Below are positions 52,985 to 60,708 of a stretch of DNA of 64,000 nt, piece after piece. The notes under the pieces were generated by a model, which saw only the letters and a list, made by a program, of their open reading frames with translations, made no database searches and was not told where the DNA came from. How positions within the stretch are numbered: position 1 is the first letter of the stretch; the number at the start of each line of letters is the position of its first letter. The position numbers and the translations under genes are program-made. The DNA is taken from the NCBI RefSeq assembly GCF_021049285.1, contig NZ_CP088017.1, forward strand, positions 1,685,380 to 1,749,379. The letters are read 5' to 3'. Source of the stretch: Ruania halotolerans (GTDB taxonomy: Bacteria; Actinomycetota; Actinomycetes; Actinomycetales; Beutenbergiaceae).

Positions 52985-54211
52985 TCAGTCACCCACCGCC
53001 CCGGACCTGAGCAGGTTCGTCGCGGATCGGGCGACATTGGCCCGCAACCCCGGATGCGCGCTCGGGTGCGGCGCCTCCTCGCGCACCGCTGCGAGGATCG
53101 CCTCGAGCGTGCGATCGATGACCGTCCTGACATCGCGTAGCCCCCAGGCAGTCGCCTCGCTGACCAGATGCTCCCGGGTGAGCTGGCGGTGGCGATACTC
53201 CTCGGCGACGGCCAGAGCCATCTCGCCATCGGTGTCCTGATGCGCCATCGGCACCATGTCATACGCCGGCGCCATTCGCACCGACCCATCCGGGGGATGT
53301 AGGAGGGAGATGTTCTTGGCGTGCATGTCGAGATTGCCGAGAGCGACGGCGGCCGTGACCATCCTGAGCAACGTCGTCGGGGCGTCCGGACTCACGCTGC
53401 CGATCGCGGACGCCATGCGGGCCAGGCTCACTCGCCCGCCGATCCGCTGGTACTTCTGGTCGCGCGAGGCGCCGAGTGCCTGATTCATGTCCTCCTGGTG
53501 CACGCGGCCCTGCGGCATCGACGCGTCCCGGTCGTACCGCTCGATCACCAGCGCGTGCACGCCGGCGAAGGTGTCGATCCGAGTCTCGTACTCACACAGG
53601 CCGATATGCCGGGCGATCCGTGCCCCGTACTCTTCGTCGAACAGTCCGGTCGGGTTGCCCACCACCTGCGGCTTGAGGATGTGGGTCGACGGATAGCCAT
53701 CGAGCACCTGGTGCCACGCCGCGTCCTGCCACGCCAGCACGATCTTGTCCTGCACGCCGGCCAGGGACGTCTTGCCGCCGGTCGGCCGGTTGCCCAAGGG
53801 CTGGTCGTTCTCACGTTCGAGCAGGCGCGCGATCCCGGCCGCATCGATGGCTGCGAGACGCGGCTCCTTCGGCTCACCCGGCTCCTCCGGATCCCAGATC
53901 TGCAGCGCTCCGGCTACATCCCGTCCGTACCGGCGAAGCATCCCGAAGGCATCGGTCGGCCTGACTCGCGCCCGATCCGCCAAGCGCGCGAGCAGTCGGC
54001 CTTCGGGGAGGAGTTCGGCGAAGAAGTTCTGACGACGAGCCTTCGCTGAGCGCACCGGCACCGCGCTCAACGGGACTGCGAGTGAGAGCACCAGACTGTC
54101 CAGCCCGTGCCGCTCCAGCGCACGTGCGTCAGCCGCGAAGTCGTAGCTGCGGCTGTCACCCCGCAAGGTGCCGAGCGGTTCGCCGTAGAGCTCGACCTGG
54201 AGCTCACTCAT
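52985..54211 (-). CDS. hipA: HipA-family kinase toxin
   Basis: The 408-residue product has the HipA arrangement: N-terminal couple domain (LQVELYGEPLGTLRGDSRSY), phosphate-loop region TSLAGVQDKIVLAW (AGVQDK at 151-156), catalytic GNLDMHAKN (D295 and N300) and the metal Asp in APAYDMVP. HipA kinases phosphorylate aminoacyl-tRNA synthetases and cause growth arrest. The antitoxin HipB is upstream, and its 3' end overlaps the hipA start by 8 bases. All catalytic residues are present. Confidence 0.88.
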   Translation of the reverse strand: MSELQVELYGEPLGTLRGDSRSYDFAADARALERHGLDSLVLSLAVPLSAVPVRSAKARRQNFFAELLPEGRLLARLADRARVRPTDAFGMLRRYGRDVAGALQIWDPEEPGEPKEPRLAAIDAAGIARLLERENDQPLGNRPTGGKTSLAGVQDKIVLAWQDAAWHQVLDGYPSTHILKPQVVGNPTGLFDEEYGARIARHIGLCEYETRIDTFAGVHALVIERYDRDASMPQGRVHQEDMNQALGASRDQKYQRIGGRVSLARMASAIGSVSPDAPTTLLRMVTAAVALGNLDMHAKNISLLHPPDGSVRMAPAYDMVPMAHQDTDGEMALAVAEEYRHRQLTREHLVSEATAWGLRDVRTVIDRTLEAILAAVREEAPHPSAHPGLRANVARSATNLLRSGAVGD

Positions 54212-54473
54212 CAGGCGTCTCGATGGATGCCGACAGCGTCATGTGAGTTTCGCGCATCATGGCGAACAACCGGTCGGTGTATTTCGACGGCTTACCGGCT
54301 TCCATCTCCCAGATGTAGCGCTGACTCACGCCCATCCTGTTCGCGAGCTGGCGCTGGGAGAGGCCGGCAAGGAGCCGGGCTTGTTGCAGAATCCTGCCCA
54401 GGGACTCTGGGCTTGAGACAGTGCCACGAATCGCCACTCCGGCCTCCCGACCTGATGATTGTTTCGTAGTCAC
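54204..54473 (-). CDS. hipB: HipB-like XRE antitoxin/repressor
   Basis: From GTG 54473 the product has 89 residues with an XRE HTH (LGRILQQARLLAGLSQRQLA, NRMGVSQRYIWEMEAGKPSK). HipB binds HipA and represses the operon through palindromic operators. Here the sequence TAGTCA...TGACTA lies over and upstream of its own start codon, as expected for autoregulation. The order hipB-hipA is the standard one. Confidence 0.87.
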   Translation of the reverse strand: MTTKQSSGREAGVAIRGTVSSPESLGRILQQARLLAGLSQRQLANRMGVSQRYIWEMEAGKPSKYTDRLFAMMRETHMTLSASIETPDE

Positions 54474-54536
54474 GATAAGTTGACTACAGATATGTAGTCA
54501 AGATGCGTGATGATCTTTTCGTAGTCGCCAGGTACG
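54466..54536. promoter_or_regulatory. HipB operators: repeated GTAGTCA boxes
   Basis: GTAGTCA at 54466-54472 faces TGACTAC at 54481-54487, forming a palindrome over the hipB start. Further copies follow at 54494-54500 (GTAGTCA) and 54531-54536 (GTAGTC). Multiple spaced palindromic boxes upstream of hipB are typical of cooperative HipB binding. Confidence 0.6.
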
Positions 54537-54672
54537 GATCGATGACTGTAGTCGGTCGCCTCGAAGGTCGGGGTCTGACGATAGTGCTGACGCGAAACCC
54601 GCCCCTCAGGCGGCACGCAACGACGTGATCGTGCTTGGTTGTGGCACCCGTGGCGTTTTTGGTGTTTAGCGG

Positions 54673-54678
54673 TACGAT
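54673..54678 (+). promoter_or_regulatory. Candidate -10 element for a leaderless transcript
   Basis: TACGAT sits 7 bases upstream of ATG 54686 with no Shine-Dalgarno in between, so transcription probably begins at or near the start codon. No good -35 was seen. Confidence 0.35.
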
Positions 54679-54685
54679 GAGTGCC

Positions 54686-55186
54686 ATGCACAACGATTGG
54701 TTGACCACGAGTGAGGCGGCGAGCATGCTCGGCGTCTCGCGTCAGCACGTCGTCGACCTGTGTGAGCGCGGTGAGTTGAACTGCACCAAGACAGGAACAC
54801 ACCGCCGGATCCGGCGGTTCGAGATTCAGCGTCTGCTCCAGCCCCCGCTCACCCGCGAACAGGAGAAGAGTCTGTGGTTGCATCGTGTGCTGCTGGGCTA
54901 CCTCATGATCGACCCGGAGAACGTGCTCGAGACAGCGCGAGAGAACATCCGCAACTGGAAGTCAGTACACCGTGCCGATGGCATGGCGACGCGCTACCTG
55001 GAGCAGTGGGAGCAGGTCATCGACGGCGGCGTCGACGAGGTCGTCACGGTACTCATGGGCACTGATGAGCATTCCAGTGAGTTGCGGCAGAACAGCCCGT
55101 TCGCGGGTGTCCTCTCGGAGGTCGACCGACGGCAGGCGTTGCGGTCCTTCCGCGAGCACTGGGACCGCGAGCACGCGGCCGCGTGA
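54686..55186 (+). CDS. Excisionase-type HTH protein, likely antitoxin
   Basis: From ATG 54686 the product has 166 residues (54677 is a further in-frame ATG). The N-terminal excisionase/MerR-like HTH (WLTTSEAASMLGVSRQHVVD, LCERGELNCTKTGTHRRIRR) binds DNA. The helical C-terminus (LLGYLMIDPENVLETAREN and so on) probably contacts the partner. It overlaps the following nucleotidyltransferase-like gene by 4 bases (GTGA). This HTH plus DUF6036-type pair is arranged like a type II toxin-antitoxin module; the antitoxin role is inferred. Confidence 0.7.
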   Translation: MHNDWLTTSEAASMLGVSRQHVVDLCERGELNCTKTGTHRRIRRFEIQRLLQPPLTREQEKSLWLHRVLLGYLMIDPENVLETARENIRNWKSVHRADGMATRYLEQWEQVIDGGVDEVVTVLMGTDEHSSELRQNSPFAGVLSEVDRRQALRSFREHWDREHAAA

Positions 55187-55728
55187 GACGCGCCGAACTC
55201 GCCCACCTTCTGCGGGCTGCGTGCAGAATCACCGGCGATCGGGACATCCTCGTCATCGGATCCCAGGCCATCCTGGGAGCCTTCGACGAGGATGACCTCC
55301 CACCCGCGGCGACAGCGTCCATCGAGGCCGACATCGCCTTCCTGGACGACCCGGATCGGACCAAAGCCGATGGCGTCGAAGGAGCGATCGGCGAAATGTC
55401 CGCGTTCCACCAGGCTAACGGGGTGTACGCGGAGGGTGTGCACATTGAGACGGCGCTCTACCTACCGTCTGGCTGGCGCGAGCGCCTGATCACGTGGCCG
55501 CTACGGTCTTCTGAGCCTGCCGATCCGCACTTCTTGGAACCACACGATCTCGCCATCGCCAAGCTCGGTGCGGCCCGGGATAAGGACTTCGACTTCGTCG
55601 ACACACTCATCCGCGCGAACTTGCTGAATCTCGCGGTGCTGCACGAGCGGTACGTGCTCATTCCGGACGAGCACAGGCTCGTGCGCGAGAGGATCGGTAG
55701 CTTCCTGGCGCGATACTCGACCGCATGA
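55183..55728 (+). CDS. DUF6036-type nucleotidyltransferase-like protein, possible toxin
   Basis: GTG 55183 overlaps the upstream stop. The 181-residue product has a nucleotidyltransferase-like core: DILVIGSQAILGAFDEDDLP (a G-S like start) followed by ASIEADIAFLDDP, where E-x-D could be the metal-binding acids, then LEPHDLAIAKLGAARDKDFD as in AbiEii/MNT-type proteins. Such enzymes often add nucleotides to tRNA or to the partner. Coupled to an HTH gene, it resembles a toxin-antitoxin pair. Activity cannot be proven from sequence. Confidence 0.65.
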   Translation: MRRAELAHLLRAACRITGDRDILVIGSQAILGAFDEDDLPPAATASIEADIAFLDDPDRTKADGVEGAIGEMSAFHQANGVYAEGVHIETALYLPSGWRERLITWPLRSSEPADPHFLEPHDLAIAKLGAARDKDFDFVDTLIRANLLNLAVLHERYVLIPDEHRLVRERIGSFLARYSTA

Positions 55729-55800
55729 CATTCCGCGCTCGAGCCATGACCGCGTCGAAGACACGATGCCGCCCGCGGAGTGCCGGGTGCACCCCACCCC

Positions 55801-56682
55801 TCACTTGATCCCCGTGCTCGCAATCCCCTGCACGAACTGACGCTGGAAGACCAGGAACACGGCCAGCACAGGCAGCACCGTCAGCGAAGCCACCGCCATC
55901 ACCGCACCCCAGGGGGAGGCGAAGGCCGGATTGTTCGTCAGCGTCGACAATCCCACCGGCACGGTGAAGTTCTCGTTGCCCTGCAGCACCACCAGCGGCC
56001 AGAGGAAGTCGTTCCACTTGGCCATGAAGGACAGGATCACCAGCACGCCCACCAGCGGCCCGCAGGTCGGCAGCACCACCGACCTGAAGGTGCGCACCTC
56101 GCCGGCGCCGTCCAGGCGGGAGGCCTCCAGGATCGCGTCCGGAACAGCGAGCATGAACTGACGGGCGATGAAGATCCCGACCACGTCGAACGCCGTCGGC
56201 AAGATCACCGCCCACGGTGAGTCGACCAGGCCCAGCCGGGCAACGACGAGGAACGAAGGCACCAGCGTCACCTGGATCGGGATCATGATCGTGAGCAGGA
56301 ACACGGTGTACAGCAGTCCCTTGCCCCAGAACCGGAACTTCGCGAGTGCATACCCAGCGCCCAGGGACACCGTCACCGAGATGACCGTGGTGACGATGGT
56401 GATGAACAGGGAATTGCCGATCCAGCGCCATACCGGCTGGGTCGCGAACACTTCGGTGTAGTTGGTCAGGGTCGGCTCGCTCGGCCACAGGTAGAACTCC
56501 GAGCTCTGCGACTGACCTCCCGGCGTGAAGGCCGAGACGCCCATCCAGTACAGCGGGAAGACCATCAGGATCGCGACGCCGGCAAGCGTGGCGACCAGCA
56601 CCCAGGTGCCCGGGCTGGTCCAGCGACGGCGCACGTGCGGTGGTCCCGTGACGCGCCTGGTGGTCGAGCTCGTGGTGCTCAC
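55801..56682 (-). CDS. Orphan ABC transporter permease, MalG type
   Basis: From GTG 56682 (GGAGG upstream) the product has 293 residues. First helix WVLVATLAGVAILMVFPLYW; EAA loop ILEASRLDGAGEVRTFRSVV; C-terminus RQFVQGIASTGIK as in other MalG-type permeases. No MalF-type permease or binding protein lies next to it: upstream is a divergent, foreign-looking membrane protein gene. The GH4 gene at 58157 and the AraC gene at 59658 could belong to the same original locus. It may be a leftover of a disrupted operon, or use partners encoded elsewhere. Confidence 0.82.
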   Translation of the reverse strand: MSTTSSTTRRVTGPPHVRRRWTSPGTWVLVATLAGVAILMVFPLYWMGVSAFTPGGQSQSSEFYLWPSEPTLTNYTEVFATQPVWRWIGNSLFITIVTTVISVTVSLGAGYALAKFRFWGKGLLYTVFLLTIMIPIQVTLVPSFLVVARLGLVDSPWAVILPTAFDVVGIFIARQFMLAVPDAILEASRLDGAGEVRTFRSVVLPTCGPLVGVLVILSFMAKWNDFLWPLVVLQGNENFTVPVGLSTLTNNPAFASPWGAVMAVASLTVLPVLAVFLVFQRQFVQGIASTGIK

Positions 56683-56851
56683 AGGTAGGCCTCCGCTCTC
56701 TTGATGATGCGCCCCGGTTTGTGCACCACTTCACCGCTGATCGGTGCTCAGGGAACGGGAGCTAGCCGCACCTCCGCCTCCGTCGGATGTCGGCACCCCG
56801 CGATAGAACCGGTTGCGGGTGAAAAGTGACTAGGACTAGGGAGTGATGGTG

Positions 56852-58051
56852 ATGCAACAAGGAACCCTTGCGCAGGGCGAGCAGATCCTGCGGATGTTGC
56901 GAGAGGCGGCCGGTCAGCAGTGCGGACTACGCCCTGGCCGAGATAATCGGCTTCGGCTCATCCTTGGACTGGTGGTGTTGACGGCGAGCGTGGGCGTCGT
57001 GGCCGTCGAGCTCATCTCCCGTGCTCCGGTGGAATCGGAGCAAAGCGCACGCTCCTCGGCGTGGCTCATTCTCGGGGCGCTTGCAGCAATGTTATCGGTG
57101 CATGTGATTCTCCAGGGGATCGCTCCGGGAACGGTTAGCCGGATTAAGGTTAGGATGACGATTGTAGCCACAATAGCGGGCTATAGTACGGGGCTGATAG
57201 GCCTGGCGCTCGCGCTCTTCACGAGCTGCGTAATTCTCTACGGTCTAGTGATCGAGCCAGACTTTATGTCGACTTACCCCGACCTCGTTCTGAATTTGAT
57301 GGTGAGTTTCGTGCTAAGTGGTCTCCTTGCAGTACTGACCGTCCTCGATCTGGATCCGGTTGTGGCGATCAATGGTCGCTCCGGAAACAGCTCCTCCGTT
57401 TGGCGCGTCCGCCTGGCTGCATCTATCTGCAGTGTGTCACTCGCAATCTCCATCGTGCTCGCCGGTCGAACCACGACGCTGGGGGAGCTCGTCCCACCCC
57501 TTCTCGCGGCGACGGTAGTGAGCGGGGCCATGAGGGGCGTCATCACCTATCGGAGGCGCTTGGATGCCATTCGACGAGAAATCGTAGAGCGGCTGACCGA
57601 TGTGGTAGTGGCGGGGCTGAACGCTCGGGATGCGGAGGGGCGCAGAAACGTCGTAACGGCGATGATGCATTTGGAGAACGTGCTCGCGCCCTGTGGTGAG
57701 GAGAGCCGGTGGGTCCCGGTCATTCGTGCGGATGCTGAACTGCGGGGCCTGATTGGATATTTCATCGATCGTTTTCACAAGCGAGAATCTTCGTTGAGGC
57801 GCGACTTGCGCTTTGCCTATCTCGATTGCTATCACGGTGAGAGCCTCGTGCAGGCAGCAGTTGGCGTTGCGGACCGCTTGCGTTGGGGCCTTGCGGCGCC
57901 GGGTCCGTACTCCATTGGTTCGGGCCAGCCGAACGTAGTTGGCGGGCCATCTAACCGGACGGCAGGCTCGCAGCCCAGCAACTCGCACATTCGTCGGAAT
58001 GTGGCTGCTCCCGACGTTGCTGCCTCTTCACTAAGGATACGAAGCAGGTGA
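56852..58051 (+). CDS. Unknown multi-pass membrane protein of atypical composition
   Basis: From ATG 56852 (AGGGAG 8 bases upstream; GTG 56843 is an alternative) the product has 399 residues. Hydrophobic helices include LRLILGLVVLTASVGVVAVE, WLILGALAAMLSVHVILQGI, IAGYSTGLIGLALALFTSCV, LNLMVSFVLSGLLAVLTVL and a later pair near LVPPLLAATVVSGAMRGV. The C-terminal 170 residues are soluble and helical. No domain recognised. The DNA is more AT-rich and uses rarer codons than neighbours, a sign of recent acquisition. It lies where the partner transport genes of the flanking sugar locus would be expected. Confidence 0.6.
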   Translation: MQQGTLAQGEQILRMLREAAGQQCGLRPGRDNRLRLILGLVVLTASVGVVAVELISRAPVESEQSARSSAWLILGALAAMLSVHVILQGIAPGTVSRIKVRMTIVATIAGYSTGLIGLALALFTSCVILYGLVIEPDFMSTYPDLVLNLMVSFVLSGLLAVLTVLDLDPVVAINGRSGNSSSVWRVRLAASICSVSLAISIVLAGRTTTLGELVPPLLAATVVSGAMRGVITYRRRLDAIRREIVERLTDVVVAGLNARDAEGRRNVVTAMMHLENVLAPCGEESRWVPVIRADAELRGLIGYFIDRFHKRESSLRRDLRFAYLDCYHGESLVQAAVGVADRLRWGLAAPGPYSIGSGQPNVVGGPSNRTAGSQPSNSHIRRNVAAPDVAASSLRIRSR

Positions 58052-58156
58052 ACATTGTGCTCGACCCGGACCGTCCAGAATAGTCAGGACGTTCACCGGT
58101 AGGTCTCGCCCGAGATTCTTTTCCTAGCCGATCACGGTCGCGTTGAGCTCTGCGGA

Positions 58157-59566
58157 TCACACCCTCAAGCTCTCGCGTGGCCCACGCAACCGCTCCGGCA
58201 GCATGTCGCCATGCGCGGCGACCAGCTCATCGGTCATCGCCCGGATCTCCTCCAGCGTCAGCTTCGCCCCGGTGAGCGGGTCGAGCGCCACCGCGTGGAA
58301 CATGTGCTCGCGGTCCCCGGTGAGGGCAGCGTCCACGGCCAGGGTCTGGACGTTGATGTTGGTGCGGTTCAGGGCGGCGAGCTGCGGTGGCAACGCGCCG
58401 ACCGTCGTCGGCTGCACGCCACGTGAGTCGACCAGGCACGGCACCTCCACGCAGGCATCGGCTGGCAGGTTCTCGATCAGCACCCCACGGTTGGGGGTGT
58501 TGCCGTGGACGACGCTCGGGGTGCCGGTGACCAGGGAGTTGACGATCATCGCGCCGTACTCCACGGAGGCGGTGAGCTGCTCCTTCATCTTCGCCAGCTG
58601 CCCGGCGATGTCGCCCTGCTCGTCGTGCGCGGCGCAGATCTCGTAGTAGTCCCACCGCTGCGGGATGTACTCCGTGATGGTTGTGGCGTCCTTGCGGAAG
58701 TAGGGCAGGTACTCCGAGGCGTGATGGCTCGATTCGGTCTGGAACTTGCCGAAGTGCGCCATGATCGCCGTGCGGACCTGCTCGTTGCCGCCCTCGTAGG
58801 AACTCATCTCCTCGGCCGCCTCGCTGTGATCGCCCTCGTCACCGGCGAGCTGCGCGGCGCCGCGCCCGCGCTGGTGACGCTCGCCCATCACCTCGTGCAG
58901 CCGCGGGTACAGGTCCTCCTGGCCGTGGCGGAACTCCAGGATCCAGGACTGGTGGTTGATCCCGGCGCAGCGGTAGCTGACCTCCTCATACGGCACGCCC
59001 AAGGTGCGTGCGAGCATGCGGGTGGTGCCCTGCACGCTGTGGCAGAGCCCGACGGCGTTCAGCCCCTTGGCATTGAGGTACGCCGTGGCCATGGCCATCG
59101 GGTTGGCGTAGTTGATGAATTGCGCGTCCGGGCAGAGCTCGCGGGCGTCGTCGGCGATCTCGTCGTAGGCGTCCACCGAGCGCAGGAACCGGAACACTCC
59201 ACCCGGGCCGAGCGTGTCACCCACGGTCTGGTCGATGCCGTACTTCCTGGGGATCTCCACATCGTGTTTGTAGGAGGCCACCCCGCCCACCTGGAAGGTG
59301 ATGATGACGACGTCGGCGCCCGCGAGGGCCTCGCGGCGGTCGGTGGTGCGCTCGATGGTGGTGGCGAAGCCGTGGTGAGCGACGAGTTCCTCGCCGGCGT
59401 CAGCAACGGGGTCCAGCCGCGTGGGGTCGATGTCCATCAGGCACAGGGTCGACTCGCGCAGGGCGGGGAAGCTGAGGATGTCGCCGATGAGGCGGAACGG
59501 GAAGACGAAGCCTCCGGCTCCGATGATGGCGATCTTCGGGTTCGTGACGAACGTCGTTGTGCTCAT
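58157..59566 (-). CDS. GH4 family alpha-galactosidase/alpha-glucuronidase-like glycosidase
   Basis: From ATG 59566 the product has 469 residues. GH4 enzymes use NAD and Mn in an oxidation-elimination mechanism. Seen here: the NAD site KIAIIGAGGFVFPFRLIGDI, the metal-binding stretch NYANPMAMATAYLNAKGLNA, then GLCHSVQGTTRMLA (Cys/His ligands) and CAGINHQSWILEFRHG. Length is typical (about 450-480). The exact specificity (alpha-galactosidase, alpha-glucosidase or glucuronidase) cannot be resolved. It is divergent from the AraC regulator, which probably controls it. Confidence 0.87.
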   Translation of the reverse strand: MSTTTFVTNPKIAIIGAGGFVFPFRLIGDILSFPALRESTLCLMDIDPTRLDPVADAGEELVAHHGFATTIERTTDRREALAGADVVIITFQVGGVASYKHDVEIPRKYGIDQTVGDTLGPGGVFRFLRSVDAYDEIADDARELCPDAQFINYANPMAMATAYLNAKGLNAVGLCHSVQGTTRMLARTLGVPYEEVSYRCAGINHQSWILEFRHGQEDLYPRLHEVMGERHQRGRGAAQLAGDEGDHSEAAEEMSSYEGGNEQVRTAIMAHFGKFQTESSHHASEYLPYFRKDATTITEYIPQRWDYYEICAAHDEQGDIAGQLAKMKEQLTASVEYGAMIVNSLVTGTPSVVHGNTPNRGVLIENLPADACVEVPCLVDSRGVQPTTVGALPPQLAALNRTNINVQTLAVDAALTGDREHMFHAVALDPLTGAKLTLEEIRAMTDELVAAHGDMLPERLRGPRESLRV

Positions 59567-59657
59567 GCCTGCCAACGTACGCAGTCGTATTCTCGGAATC
59601 TCGCGGCGTGGTGCGCTGTTCTTCCAGGATCCTACGGTGCTCGGTAGGGTTCAGCGT

Positions 59658-60617
59658 GTGGGCACCGACGATCTCCGGGACAGACCGCGAACCCGCGAGG
59701 AGGGGCGCGGCTTCGGCCGCGTCGTCACCGAGCAGCCGGCACTGTGGTGCCGCCGCGGGGAACCGCCGACGATGCTCACGCTGCACCGCCACGATGACCT
59801 CGAGGTCAACATCGTCCTGCGCGGTGAGCTGCGCTACCTCTACGCCGGCCGCCCGCTGGTGCTGCGGGAGGGGCAGATCGCCATGTTCTGGGCCACGCAA
59901 CCGCACGGCCTGGTGCAGGAACGTACGGAGGCCGACGCCGCGGGGGAGACGTGCTGGGTGCACGTGCCGTTCGCCACCGTGCTCAGCTGGGGCCTGGCCG
60001 AGGCGGATATGCAGCGGCTGATGCAGGCGATGCCGCTGGTCACCGACGAGCCGGCCCTGCGCGAGCGCCTCGCGGCGATGGTCTCCACCTGGTTGGAGGA
60101 GATCGGGGATCGGGCCACCGAGGGCATCGCGCTGCTGGAGATCCAGGCAGCGGTGCGGCGCATCCTGCGCGCCGATCCTGTGCCCTGGCCCTTCACCGAC
60201 GGCGCGACACCCTCTCCCGAGGCTGCCCCCGAGGCCGCTCATGAGGCCCCGGAGCCCGACGGCGCACACTCGCGTATGGCCGGACGTGCCGGCGATGCGG
60301 GGCACGCCCTACGGATGGCGCAGTTCGTCGTCGACAGATTCCGCGGCGAGGTGAGTGTGGGCGACGTCGCGCGCTCGGTCCACCTGACGCCGTCGCACGC
60401 GATGACGGTGTTCCGCCGGGCCGTGGGCGTGACGATCGGGGAGTACGTGACCATGTGCCGGGTGGCGGAGGCGCAGCGGCTGCTGCTGACCTCGCGGCTG
60501 TCCTCCACTCAGATCGCGGAGGCCGCCGGCTTCGGCTCGCTGTCCAGCTACTACGCGCACGTGAGGCGGGCGTGCGGGATGACGCCGCGGGAGTACCGCC
60601 GTCAGGTGGAGGTGTGA
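59658..60617 (+). CDS. AraC family transcriptional regulator
   Basis: Start GTG 59658 gives 319 residues. The N-terminal cupin sensor includes LTLHRHDDLEVNIVLRGELR, YLYAGRPLVLREGQIAMFWA. An Ala/Pro/Glu-rich linker (about 180-205) is followed by two HTH motifs at the C-terminus: VSVGDVARSVHLTPSHAMTV and SSTQIAEAAGFGSLSSYYAH, with the closing MTPREYRRQ. It is divergent from the GH4 gene and is expected to activate it in response to a sugar. An internal ATG at 59772 would truncate the cupin and is less likely. Confidence 0.87.
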   Translation: MGTDDLRDRPRTREEGRGFGRVVTEQPALWCRRGEPPTMLTLHRHDDLEVNIVLRGELRYLYAGRPLVLREGQIAMFWATQPHGLVQERTEADAAGETCWVHVPFATVLSWGLAEADMQRLMQAMPLVTDEPALRERLAAMVSTWLEEIGDRATEGIALLEIQAAVRRILRADPVPWPFTDGATPSPEAAPEAAHEAPEPDGAHSRMAGRAGDAGHALRMAQFVVDRFRGEVSVGDVARSVHLTPSHAMTVFRRAVGVTIGEYVTMCRVAEAQRLLLTSRLSSTQIAEAAGFGSLSSYYAHVRRACGMTPREYRRQVEV

Positions 60618-60708
60618 GGCTTCTCGCGACTGGTGAGCACTGCTACGGTCGTACAGCCCCGCTGGCGGTTGGCCGGCAGCCTAGCGCCAGATTGGGAGAT
60701 CGACGTCG

